Shown here: positions 24,607 through 33,168 of the stretch, piece after piece
Layout of the letters: each line of letters opens with the position of its first letter
How positions within the stretch are numbered: position 1 is the first letter of the stretch
Assembly: GCF_035989245.1 (NCBI RefSeq)
Contig: NZ_JAYMFF010000027.1
Location: 1 to 58,020 of the forward strand
Source: Adlercreutzia wanghongyangiae
Lineage (GTDB): Bacteria; Actinomycetota; Coriobacteriia; Coriobacteriales; Eggerthellaceae
DNA length: 58,020 nt
Direction: 5' to 3'
Notes under the pieces: model-generated
Databases searched by the model: none
Seen by the model: only the letters and a program-made list of their open reading frames with translations
What the model was told of the DNA's origin: nothing
Translations under genes and position numbers: made by a program

Positions 24607-25929
24607 ATGACCGAGAACGATTCGCAGCAGGCCGCGCGCGACGCCGCCGCTGCCTTCATCCAAAGCGCGGCACCCGCCGACGCCGCCGGCACCGCCCCCC
24701 AAACCCCGGCCGAGGCCGCCATCGCCGCCAAGGAGGCCTACGGCGCCACCGATCCCGCCGAGGCCCAGAACACCAAGAAGGGCCATGGGGTCGCCATCGT
24801 GGTGGGGCTTATCATCGCCCTGCTCGTGCTGGCCGGCATTGGGGCGTTCCTGTTCACCCAAGGCGTCTTCAACAAGAACACGCCGGTGCAGGAAACCCAG
24901 CGTGTGCCGCTTTCCGACGCCCGCGTTATCGCGGCCTTCGACGAGGTGACGGTGGAGACCCCCGACATCTCTCAGTACGCCTACGTGTCCCAAGACGCTC
25001 TCATCGGCCCCAAGTTCAGCGACATCGTGGTGAACGAGCCCGTGGACCTGGGCGCCTCCACCCACCAGATTGTGGAGTGCACCGCCACGGCCACCGCCGT
25101 GTTCAAGAACAAGGGCATCGAGATCGCCGTGCCCGTCACGCTGCCCTTCGAGTATTCCCCCGAAGGCGAGACCTGGGTGCCCGGCGACATCACCCAGGGT
25201 GCCCCCACCGCCACGCCGCTCGCCTCGGCCAGCGCCAGCGAGATCATCGGCAACCTGAACGCCATTCTGAACGACTACGACCCCACCTATGGCGAGGCCA
25301 TGGCCGATGCCACCGTGGTGAAGACCACCGCCGACCTCACCATCGACGGCGGCCCCATTTCGGTGGACCTTTCCAAGACGATCACCGAGGAGCAGGAAGC
25401 CCTCACCATCAACGAGCTGCGCACCTGCACCGTGGGCCTCACGGTGGCGTGGTCCAACGATAAGGGCTGGCTGGTCACCGTCACCGACGCGGGCACCATC
25501 GACACCCAGAAGAGCGAGATTCCCGACCCCAGCGCCGCCGATGCCGCCGTGGCACCCGTGGACACCTCGCCCCAGAACCTGGGCTCCGTGAACTTCGGCG
25601 ACACCGTCACCGTGGCCGGCACCCTGGAGGCCGTGGCGAACACCGGCGAGCTGGCCAAGGCGAACAACTATAGCAATGGCGCGGCCAACCTGGATGCGGG
25701 CGGCTCGGTGCAGCTGGTGCTGCGCCTGACGCGGCCCGTGGACATGACCCTGAACGGCACCGCCTACCATCTCACCAGCATCGGCGTGGCCCTGGGCCCG
25801 AATGTTACCGAGGACGAGAAGAACAGCCTCATCGGCCGCAAGGCCGACGTGAAGGGTCCGCTTGACGAGAACTTCGTCACCAACTGGTGCCCCGCTGGCA
25901 TCAAGGCCATGGAGATTCACGTGGAATAG
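24607..25929 (+). CDS. Membrane-anchored extracytoplasmic protein of unknown function
   Basis: A 440-residue protein: an Ala/Pro/Glu-rich cytoplasmic segment (1-57), one membrane segment (about 61-83, GVAIVVGLIIALLVLAGIGAF in part), then about 350 residues outside. The outer part reads as beta-rich repeats (two stretches with VECTATATAVFKN.G and LRTCTVGLTVAWSND resemble each other), and ends in a domain with GDTVTVAGTLEAV and LIGRKADVKG like a nucleic-acid or ligand-binding OB-type barrel. I do not recognise a named family. AGGAGG precedes the ATG. A strong terminator follows. Confidence 0.78.
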   Translation: MTENDSQQAARDAAAAFIQSAAPADAAGTAPQTPAEAAIAAKEAYGATDPAEAQNTKKGHGVAIVVGLIIALLVLAGIGAFLFTQGVFNKNTPVQETQRVPLSDARVIAAFDEVTVETPDISQYAYVSQDALIGPKFSDIVVNEPVDLGASTHQIVECTATATAVFKNKGIEIAVPVTLPFEYSPEGETWVPGDITQGAPTATPLASASASEIIGNLNAILNDYDPTYGEAMADATVVKTTADLTIDGGPISVDLSKTITEEQEALTINELRTCTVGLTVAWSNDKGWLVTVTDAGTIDTQKSEIPDPSAADAAVAPVDTSPQNLGSVNFGDTVTVAGTLEAVANTGELAKANNYSNGAANLDAGGSVQLVLRLTRPVDMTLNGTAYHLTSIGVALGPNVTEDEKNSLIGRKADVKGPLDENFVTNWCPAGIKAMEIHVE

Positions 25930-25950
25930 GCCCCATCTTCCCCGCACGAG

Positions 25951-25987
25951 AAAGCCCCCGCGACGCGCGACCGTCGCGGGGGCTTTT
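25951..25987. terminator. Bidirectional intrinsic terminator
   Basis: AAAGCCCCCGCGACG (25951-25965) pairs exactly with 25972-25986 around a 6-nt loop, with T-runs on both strands. It ends the plus-strand gene stopping at 25929 and the minus-strand gene stopping at 26020. Confidence 0.93.
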
Positions 25988-26019
25988 AGATGCTCGTCAA
26001 AGACGACCGAAGGCCGCGC

Positions 26020-26901
26020 CTACGAGGCCTGGGGCGGGAACGGCGTCTGAGGATAGGTCGGTGTCGCGGGCGGCACGGGAACCGACAGGGCCGTCCATTC
26101 GGGGGCATAGCGCGCCACCCAGTGGCCCAGACCGCGCACCGTAACGGCCTGGGCGGCCGCCTCGACGAAGCACGCCAGCACGTACACAATGAGCACGGCG
26201 ATCAACGTGGGAACGGCAATGGCCCCGACAATGGCCATCACCTCGGCGAACGACGGGTCGCTTGCCGAGGCGACCACCATCGACGGCGCCGCGCCGCCCA
26301 CAGCCACCAGCACGGCGAAGAGGGTGATTACCATGGTGACCACGCCCACAATGAGGCCGGCCACGATATTCGGCACCAACGTCACCAGCAGAAGCTGACC
26401 CCAGTTGCGCTTGGCCATGTTCCACACGTCCTTCACGTTGAACCCATCGCCGATGGTGTAGCCCATGATCATGCGCATCTGCATGACGTTGATAGCCACC
26501 GTGCCGGCAACCATAACAGCCAGGTAGGCCAAGCCGCCCAGCAGCGGAATAAACCCAAGCACCATGCCGATAACACCCGTGACGATGCCCACCGCAAGCG
26601 CGATGACGAAGGCGTAGAAGCCGAACTCGAAGTTCTTGCCCGTCACGTACTTGGCAGGCATGGGAGTCTTGCCGCCGAAGGGCACCTCACGCGACCAATG
26701 CAGCAAATAGCCCGCCACCACGAAGTTCAAAATGGGCACGCACATAATGAGGCCGAGCACGAGCAGCTTGCCCACATAGCCCGGCGTCGTCTTAATGTCC
26801 TCCCAAGCCGCACCGATGCAGCCCTTGGCGTACACCGGCTGCACCGGGGCCGGCGCGGGGGTCGGCATCGGCGTCTGGGGCGAATAGTTCATCTGATCCA
26901 T
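26020..26901 (-). CDS. DUF4013-like membrane protein
   Basis: A 293-residue protein with a Pro-rich N-terminal tail (TPMPTPAPAPVQPV), a region AWEDIKTTPGYVGKLLVLGLIMCVPILNF typical of DUF4013 proteins, and about six further hydrophobic segments, ending in a Pro-rich tail. The function of the family is unknown. The ATG at 26899-26901 is preceded by GAAAGGAAACG; longer frames are unsupported. Its stop codon lies within a degenerate half-copy of the REP palindrome (26007-26027). Confidence 0.8.
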   Translation of the reverse strand: MDQMNYSPQTPMPTPAPAPVQPVYAKGCIGAAWEDIKTTPGYVGKLLVLGLIMCVPILNFVVAGYLLHWSREVPFGGKTPMPAKYVTGKNFEFGFYAFVIALAVGIVTGVIGMVLGFIPLLGGLAYLAVMVAGTVAINVMQMRMIMGYTIGDGFNVKDVWNMAKRNWGQLLLVTLVPNIVAGLIVGVVTMVITLFAVLVAVGGAAPSMVVASASDPSFAEVMAIVGAIAVPTLIAVLIVYVLACFVEAAAQAVTVRGLGHWVARYAPEWTALSVPVPPATPTYPQTPFPPQAS

Positions 26902-27103
26902 AGACGTTTCCTTTCTCTCGGGGCAACGGCCCGCTTCCTCTGGCGACCCGCCAGCTCGTTTCGCGTGGAAGCGCGATTCGTCGCGCATGCGCGCCAAACG
27001 GCTGCCGCAACGCTGGGCCCATTGTGACAGCAGGGGCTTACTGACGTTGAATCAGTAGGGAAATCGTCATCTTTTCCATAGGAACCGGAAACTGGGTGGC
27101 CCG

Positions 27104-28432
27104 CTACTCCAAATCGCGCTTCTCCACCACCGTGTAGGCGGGCAGGATGTTGCGCTTCACAATGCGATAGCACAGCAGCGCCGTAATAGGCATGCCCAGG
27201 CACAGCAGGCTGCCCAGCTTGAAGGACGCCATGGTGCCGAGCAGATCGATTATGGCGCCCGCCGCCGTGGGCCCGAAGGCCGCCCCACAGGTATAGCCGG
27301 CATTCAACCAAGTAATGGCCTCGGTCAGGCGCGCGTCGGGCACTGCCCGCTCGCAGACGCCGTTGGCCACGATAAGCAGCGGGGAATAGGTGGCCGCACC
27401 CAGAAGCGCCACTGCCATCAGCGACGGCGCCGAATCGATGAAGAACATGGTGCCGAACGCAAGTCCCACGGCACAGGCCGCCACCACCAGCTGCTTGGGC
27501 AAGGGGGCCCGCAGGCGCACCATACCGAACAGGAAGCCCACGATCATCGACACCGCACCTGAGGCCATCAGCACCGCACCGGCGAAATCGGGACTGTGCA
27601 GGTCTTCCGACAGCGACACTGTGGCCGTGTCGAACAGGCCCAGAAAGGCCCCCGCGAAGGCGTAGATGACGAACAGCACGCGCACGGCCGCCGAGGTGGC
27701 CAGCAGGCTTCGCTTCGGGGCCCCGTCCTCGGGCATCGCGCCCGGCTCTCCTTCCATCTCGGCGGCTGCCTCGCCTGCCACAGCAGCATCCCCCGCGGGC
27801 GCCGACCAACCCGGCACGGGCTCGGTGGATTTCGACGCGCACAGCAGCAGCACCCCCACGGCAAAGGCCGCACCGCCCGCGATCATGCCCGCCGTCGGCG
27901 CGATGGCCGCAGCCAGGGCGATGGAGATGGAGGGACTGAAGATGAAGGCCATATCGTCCAGCACGCTCTCGTAGGAGAACATGGTGCGCAAATCGGGCGC
28001 TTCCTTCCCCAGCCGCCCCGAGCGAATAAGATAGGTCCACCGAGCGCGGGCCATGGCCTGGGGACTGGGATAGAAACCCACCAGCAGCGCGCCCACGAAC
28101 AGCGGCCACACCGGTCCGTGCAGCGCCACGTTCGCCACCAGCACTACCAAGCCCGCAAGCGACACCGCAGCCGCCTTCGGCACCACTGCCGACTGGCCCC
28201 GTTCGTCGATGCGCTTGGACACCCGCGGCGTCACCACGAAGATCGAAAGCGCGATGAGCGACGATGCCAACCCGGCCGTAAGAAACGAATAGCCCGACAG
28301 CGTGATCATGGTGACCACGCCGATGTTCAGCATGCTGCCGAAGAAGCGCATGAGCAGGCAGGCGATATCGAAGGGGTAAGCCGCCCGCACGCGCAGTATC
28401 TTCTTGTACACTCCCGGGCTTACCGCCGCCAT
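27104..28432 (-). CDS. Major facilitator superfamily permease
   Basis: A 442-residue protein with about 12 hydrophobic segments and a long acidic central loop (residues about 205-245, GEAAAEMEGEPGAMPEDG), as in MFS carriers. Patches such as FFGSMLNIGVVTMITLSGYSFLTAGLASSLIALSIF and TYLIRSGRLGKEAPDLRTMFSYES support this. No substrate signature is seen. GAGGTGAG precedes the ATG. It lies between a DUF4013 gene and a LuxR-type regulator gene, all on the minus strand. Confidence 0.82.
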   Translation of the reverse strand: MAAVSPGVYKKILRVRAAYPFDIACLLMRFFGSMLNIGVVTMITLSGYSFLTAGLASSLIALSIFVVTPRVSKRIDERGQSAVVPKAAAVSLAGLVVLVANVALHGPVWPLFVGALLVGFYPSPQAMARARWTYLIRSGRLGKEAPDLRTMFSYESVLDDMAFIFSPSISIALAAAIAPTAGMIAGGAAFAVGVLLLCASKSTEPVPGWSAPAGDAAVAGEAAAEMEGEPGAMPEDGAPKRSLLATSAAVRVLFVIYAFAGAFLGLFDTATVSLSEDLHSPDFAGAVLMASGAVSMIVGFLFGMVRLRAPLPKQLVVAACAVGLAFGTMFFIDSAPSLMAVALLGAATYSPLLIVANGVCERAVPDARLTEAITWLNAGYTCGAAFGPTAAGAIIDLLGTMASFKLGSLLCLGMPITALLCYRIVKRNILPAYTVVEKRDLE

Positions 28433-28606
28433 CGTCTCACCTCGCCTCCGCCCGACTCCTTACAAGACACGCCCGACCAACCAGCCGAGCGTCCATCGCC
28501 TAGAGTAGCACGCCCGCGCCCCCAGCGAAAGGGAGAAACCACCAACAACCCGCCGCCCTCCTTGGACAGGTTCACAAACACCGCAGGGAAGGCCAGAGGG
28601 CGGCCT

Positions 28607-30064
28607 TTAGGGCTTCGAGCGCCCGCGCTCGCCATCGATCATCGCGATAAGCTCCTGCTTGCCCGCTACGCCGAACTTGCGATAGATGCTGCGAGCGTGG
28701 CCCTTCACCGTGCTGTGGGAGAGCACCAACTGCTCCTCGATGGCGGGCAGGCTGTAGCCCTGGGCAAGCCACGCGAACACCTCGGCCTCACGCCGCGTCA
28801 GGCGCTTCTCCTCGGCAAGACGCTGGTAGAACTGCGTGCGCTCCTCCTGCCAATCGGCGGCGCCATCGCCCGAGGAGGCGTCCTCGCGGCTACCGTCGAC
28901 ATGCAAGGCCGAGGTCGCCGAGCGGCGGCGCAGCAGCAGAAGAGCCACCGAGAACATGTACGCGAGAACCAAAACCAGAGCCGTCATCGACAGCGCGCCC
29001 TGGCTCACCTGCGTCTCCAACAGCCATGCGACCGGAGCCGCCGCCAGCAAAATGGCGTTCATAATAGTCCAGCCACCTAGGAACAGCATCAGCTCATCGC
29101 CGCGCGCCGACCGTCCTATCTCGAACAGCGCGATCCACATGATGACGTAGAAGAACGTCCAGCTGGACTCCACCATGGCCACCGACAGCGTGGCCAGCAA
29201 GCGCCCCGATGCCGGCAAGATGGCCAACCCGGCCACCGTCAGGAACAGCAGGGGCATGAATATCTGCCGCACGCTGGGCACAAACTTCCTTCGGGCAAGG
29301 TACGCGATCAGCAGGGCCATGCCGCCGCCGCGCAGCAACGCCTCGCACCACGTGAGCAAAGCTGGATCGGCGGCGGGAAACTCGAAGAACACCAACACGC
29401 GAAACAGCAGGGAATAGCTGGCCATAAGCACCACCAGCTCGGTGGGAAGCAGACGCAGCGTCTCGCCTCCATAACGCAGCCAGCTCGCGCGATCGACCGC
29501 ATGTTCCACCGGGCTTGGGAAAGCAACCTTGTCCCAAGGAGCACCGACGAGGGGCGCCACACTCCCCACGGCAATCGCGAGGAAAAGCGGCGCCCGGGCA
29601 GCGGCGGGAGCCGCCCCGACCAAAGCGAACAGCAACACCGCGGCAAGAGCCGCCACAGCGATGGTCCGATTGCGACGGGCGGCATCCATGGCCGCCAGCC
29701 GGGCAGCCCAACAAGCGAGAATCCACGCGTGGCCCACGCCCACCAGCACCTGCGACACCGCATAAGCCGCCACGTTTGCTGCCCCGTACAGCATAAGGGC
29801 ACTTCCCGCTAGCAGCATCGCCCCGAAACCTGCAGCCGCCCCGCGACCGAACAAGCGGTCGCGAAAACGCCCTACCAGCACGACAAGCGCAGCCAAGGTA
29901 AGCACCGAGCAGAGACGAGCAAGCCACAGCGTCGCCGTCGGATAGCCCTCGATGGCGGCGCTCCAAAGGGAGTACGACGATGCCTGGCGCAACAGACCCA
30001 ACGTGCCGATTTGGCAGCAGAAAAGCAGCGGAAGAACGTTTTCCCTGCTCATATACGACTTCAT
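28607..30064 (-). CDS. Membrane-embedded LuxR-family regulator divergent from the flavoprotein
   Basis: About 485 residues: around 12 hydrophobic segments, an acidic linker (DGSREDASSGDGAADW), and a C-terminal LuxR domain (LTRREAEVFAWLAQGYSLPAIEEQLVLSHSTVKGHARSIYRKFGV in part). It belongs to the same group as the regulator at 11783-13405. The start is the ATG at 30062-30064 (MKSYMSRENVLPLL), behind GGGGAGG; longer frames run into the promoter. It is divergent from a Tat-exported flavoprotein reductase and is its probable regulator, as for the DadR-type regulators of E. lenta. Confidence 0.87.
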   Translation of the reverse strand: MKSYMSRENVLPLLFCCQIGTLGLLRQASSYSLWSAAIEGYPTATLWLARLCSVLTLAALVVLVGRFRDRLFGRGAAAGFGAMLLAGSALMLYGAANVAAYAVSQVLVGVGHAWILACWAARLAAMDAARRNRTIAVAALAAVLLFALVGAAPAAARAPLFLAIAVGSVAPLVGAPWDKVAFPSPVEHAVDRASWLRYGGETLRLLPTELVVLMASYSLLFRVLVFFEFPAADPALLTWCEALLRGGGMALLIAYLARRKFVPSVRQIFMPLLFLTVAGLAILPASGRLLATLSVAMVESSWTFFYVIMWIALFEIGRSARGDELMLFLGGWTIMNAILLAAAPVAWLLETQVSQGALSMTALVLVLAYMFSVALLLLRRRSATSALHVDGSREDASSGDGAADWQEERTQFYQRLAEEKRLTRREAEVFAWLAQGYSLPAIEEQLVLSHSTVKGHARSIYRKFGVAGKQELIAMIDGERGRSKP

Positions 30065-30100
30065 GACCCTCCCCACCCTTTTTGGCCGATGGCGCAACAA

Positions 30101-30225
30101 GCGAAAACCAGCCCATTGGGACGGTTTTTCGCCACCAGTTTCCCTGCATACTGCTGGCCAAGCAAGGCGCACGGTGGGTTGATGCGACAGTCGGCCTTGA
30201 ACCGAACGCGCCTTGCGTAACGCAA
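30101..30225. promoter_or_regulatory. Inverted repeats in the LuxR/flavoprotein divergent promoter region
   Basis: TTGCGTAACGCAA (30213-30225) is a perfect 13-bp palindrome about 40 bp before the flavoprotein start. A second, imperfect pair, GCGAAAACC (30101-30109) and GGTTTTTCGC (30123-30132), lies nearer the regulator gene. Either could be an operator of the divergent pair. Confidence 0.6.
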
Positions 30226-30263
30226 TCAGCAAGATGCAATGCACATGCGAAGGGGATGATACC

Positions 30264-31886
30264 ATGAATCTTTCCAGAAGGAACTTTCTCAAGGGCGCGG
30301 CATTCGGCACCGCAGGCCTGGGCGCTGCCTCAGCCGCGTTCCTGACCGGCTGCGCGCCCCAGACGCCGACCGAAGCCGATTTGGCCGAAACCGGCGCATC
30401 GACGTCCAGCGATTACCCGGTGCAGGTGCTGGGTGCCATGGATGAGGCCGCCGAGACCTTCGAAGGCGACGTAGTCGTTCTGGGCTGTGGTCCGGGTGGC
30501 ATCGCCTGCGCCACGCGCCTGGCCGAGGAGGGCGCCCGCGTGCTGGTGGTGGAAAAAACCACCACGGTGGGAGGCACCGGACTCGTCTGCTCGGGCAACT
30601 GCTACATTTCCCTCAACAGCCAGTACCAGCAAGATCAGGGGCTGGAAGCCGACATCCCCGCCTTCTACAAGGAATGGCTCGAGGCTGTGCACTACCACTG
30701 CGACCATGAGGTGCTGAGCACCTACCTGCGCAACTGCGGCCGCGTTGTCGACTGGCTGCTGGGCTACGGCTTCGGTTTCCACATGAAGGAAACGCCGGCC
30801 ACCAACGGGCTGACCGGATTCGCCTACCGCATTTCCCAGCCGGCCAAGGACAGCGGCAACCGCCAGGAAGTGTACGGCAAGATGATGGATCTCGTCGCCC
30901 AGGCCGGGGGTGCCTTCCACGGCGAGTGCACCGGCACCGAGCTGATCGTGGACGATGAGGGCACCGTGGTGGGCCTGCGCGCCGATCGCAACGGCGAGAC
31001 GGTGGACTTCATGGCCAAGGCCGTGGTCATCGCGTCGGGCGGCTACGGCGCGAACCGCGAGATGATCGACCAGTACGCCAAGAACCCCCTGCTCGGCCGC
31101 GACCCCGTGCTGAACAACGGCGAAGGCGCCCGCATGGCGTGGGCCGCCGGTGCGAAGCAGCCGTGGAACCTGGGCGCCCTGTGCGTAGACACCCTGTATC
31201 CCATCGACGCCGACCACGTGTCCTACCCGGGCGGTGTGCAGGCCCTCGGCAATGTAATGCAGGATGCCGGCAAGGCGCGTATGCATGTGAACCAGCTGGG
31301 GCGCCGCTTCCATTCCGAGGACGCCTTCTGCTGGGTGCCCACCTACGGCGGCACCAACGCCGTGGCGTGCGATGAGCCGTACCTCTTCGTTATCGCCGAT
31401 CAGGCGGCCCTCGATGCGCTGAAGGATTCCGATGAGACCGTGGATGACGCCTACTTGGAGTCCATGACCGCCCTGGGCGTTCTGTTCGCGGGCGACACCC
31501 CCGAAGCCCTGGCCGAGGCCGTAGGCTGGGATCCGGCCGTATTCTCGGAGGAGTTCTCCCATTACAACGAGCTGTGCGCGCAGGGCGAAGACCCCGTCTT
31601 CTTCAAGACCGCCCAACATCTGGTGCCCTACGGCGCCGGCCCGTACTACGCGGTGCGCATGGCCCCCACTCCCTTCGGCACCTGCGGCGATCTGAACGTC
31701 ACGCCGCGCATGGAGGTGCGGGGCGTCGAACCCGGATCTACCGTGAAGGGCCTGTACGCCGTGGGCACCGAAACCGTGGGCACCATGCACAACGACTACT
31801 ACTGGGCTCTCGGCCAGACCGTCGGCTGGGCCCACACCTCCGGCGTACTGGCCGCCGAGGAAATAGCCGCCAACGTCCTCTCGTAG
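30264..31886 (+). CDS. Tat-exported FAD-dependent reductase (fumarate-reductase/flavocytochrome-c-like flavoprotein)
   Basis: A 540-residue flavoprotein with a twin-arginine signal (SRRNFLKG, residues 4-11) and a lipobox-like LTGC (C30), so probably a surface lipoprotein. FAD binding is shown by VVVLGCGPGG (G74, G76, G79), LVVEKTTTVGGTGLVCSGN and GLYAVGTETVG. It has no haem motif, so electrons must come from another carrier. In the active-site region the usual HTMGG-type motif reads PFGTCGDL (from F471), and the usual GANRLGG reads HNDYYWALG (from H509), so typical fumarate-binding residues are absent and the substrate is likely different. GAAGGGG precedes the ATG. The divergent LuxR protein probably controls it. 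Confidence 0.9.
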   Translation: MNLSRRNFLKGAAFGTAGLGAASAAFLTGCAPQTPTEADLAETGASTSSDYPVQVLGAMDEAAETFEGDVVVLGCGPGGIACATRLAEEGARVLVVEKTTTVGGTGLVCSGNCYISLNSQYQQDQGLEADIPAFYKEWLEAVHYHCDHEVLSTYLRNCGRVVDWLLGYGFGFHMKETPATNGLTGFAYRISQPAKDSGNRQEVYGKMMDLVAQAGGAFHGECTGTELIVDDEGTVVGLRADRNGETVDFMAKAVVIASGGYGANREMIDQYAKNPLLGRDPVLNNGEGARMAWAAGAKQPWNLGALCVDTLYPIDADHVSYPGGVQALGNVMQDAGKARMHVNQLGRRFHSEDAFCWVPTYGGTNAVACDEPYLFVIADQAALDALKDSDETVDDAYLESMTALGVLFAGDTPEALAEAVGWDPAVFSEEFSHYNELCAQGEDPVFFKTAQHLVPYGAGPYYAVRMAPTPFGTCGDLNVTPRMEVRGVEPGSTVKGLYAVGTETVGTMHNDYYWALGQTVGWAHTSGVLAAEEIAANVLS

Positions 31887-31936
31887 ACGCGACGGCCAGC
31901 GGCGATCCTCCCTCGCCGTTTCTCCACCCTCCCCTT

Positions 31937-31961
31937 CGAGACGCCCCACCGGGGCGTCTCG
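31937..31961 (+). terminator. Hairpin after the flavoprotein gene
   Basis: CGAGACGCCCC (31937-31947) pairs exactly with GGGGCGTCTCG (31951-31961) around three bases. The T-run is weak, so termination is likely but not certain. Confidence 0.65.
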
Positions 31962-32135
31962 CTGTATAAAGCCCTCGCTTCAAGCGAGACCGCTGCCCCG
32001 TGAGCCGTGCTCCGTGAGCTGGCATCCGGGTGCAGCGTCCCGGCACCGGGCAATCCAACAAACAGATTCGCCCCAGGAAACTTGTAGTACCATAGGCGGC
32101 GAACTTTTCGCGGACTACCACCCAAGGAGCGCCTC

Positions 32136-33020
32136 ATGTACGACGGATTCACAAGCCCCGGCCGCAACGACGAATGCTGGTGCGGCAGCGGCAAGAAGTA
32201 CAAAAAATGCCACCTCGCCTTCGACGAACGCCTGGAAGCGCTCTTTGAAGCCGGCGAGGACGTGCCCGCGCGCGACCTCTTGAAAACCGCCGCCGACATC
32301 GAGGGCGTAAAAAAGAGCGCCGCCGTGAACGTGGGCGTGCTGGACTACGTGGCCGAGCGCATCGCACCCGGCGTGACCACCGCGCAGATCGACGAGTGGG
32401 TGCACGACTACACCGTGCAGCACGGTGCCATCCCCGCGCCTTTGAACTACGAGGGCTTCCCCAACAGCGTGTGCACCTCGGTGAACGAGGTGGTGTGCCA
32501 CGGCATTCCGTCGACCGACGAGGCGCTCGCCGAGGGCGACATCGTGAACGTTGACTGTTCCACCATCCTGGACGGCTATTTCTCCGACTCCTCCCGCATG
32601 TTCTGCATCGGCGAGGTGTCTCCCGAGGCGGCCGACTTGGTGCGTGTGACGAAGGAGGCCGTGGAGGAAGGCCTTAAGGCCGTGAAGCCCTGGGGGCATT
32701 TGGGCGACGTGGGGGCGGCCGTGAACGCGTACGCCAAAAAGCACGGTTACACCGTGGTGCGCGAGTTCGGCGGTCACGGCATCGGGCTGGAATTCCACGA
32801 GGACCCCTTCGTGAGCTTCGTCACCGAGCCGGGTGCAGGCCCCATCATGGTGCCGGGCATGATGTTCACCATCGAGCCCATGATCAACGCCGGTGCCCAG
32901 GAGATTGACATGACCGACCCCAACGGCTGGACGGTGCGCACGGCGGACAAGTCGCTCACGGCCCAGTGGGAAGTGCAGATCGTCATCACCGAGGATGGCT
33001 ACGAACTGCTCAGCTGGTAG
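32136..33020 (+). CDS. map: Methionine aminopeptidase, type I, with N-terminal SEC-C motif
   Basis: A 294-residue enzyme. Residues about 9-27 form a SEC-C zinc motif (RNDECWCGSGKKYKKCH; C14, C16, C25, H26) that in homologues binds zinc and the ribosome. The pita-bread peptidase follows, with metal ligands in VDCSTILDGYFSDSSRMF, GGHGIGLEFHEDP, TIEPM and AQWEVQIVITEDG. It removes the initiator methionine from new proteins. AAGGAG precedes the ATG. SEC-C-type MetAPs are seen in several Gram-positive lineages. Confidence 0.95.
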   Translation: MYDGFTSPGRNDECWCGSGKKYKKCHLAFDERLEALFEAGEDVPARDLLKTAADIEGVKKSAAVNVGVLDYVAERIAPGVTTAQIDEWVHDYTVQHGAIPAPLNYEGFPNSVCTSVNEVVCHGIPSTDEALAEGDIVNVDCSTILDGYFSDSSRMFCIGEVSPEAADLVRVTKEAVEEGLKAVKPWGHLGDVGAAVNAYAKKHGYTVVREFGGHGIGLEFHEDPFVSFVTEPGAGPIMVPGMMFTIEPMINAGAQEIDMTDPNGWTVRTADKSLTAQWEVQIVITEDGYELLSW

Positions 33021-33168
33021 CACCTCATATGGCTCTCAACTGGGAAAAGCAACTTTCAGGTGCCGGAAAATGATGCCGCAAGTTGGTGGCGTCGCCGCTC
33101 TTGCTACCGTAAAGTGAGAAACGTCGACACCCCTTGACGATCACCATTTCGCACCGAAAGGACGCACC

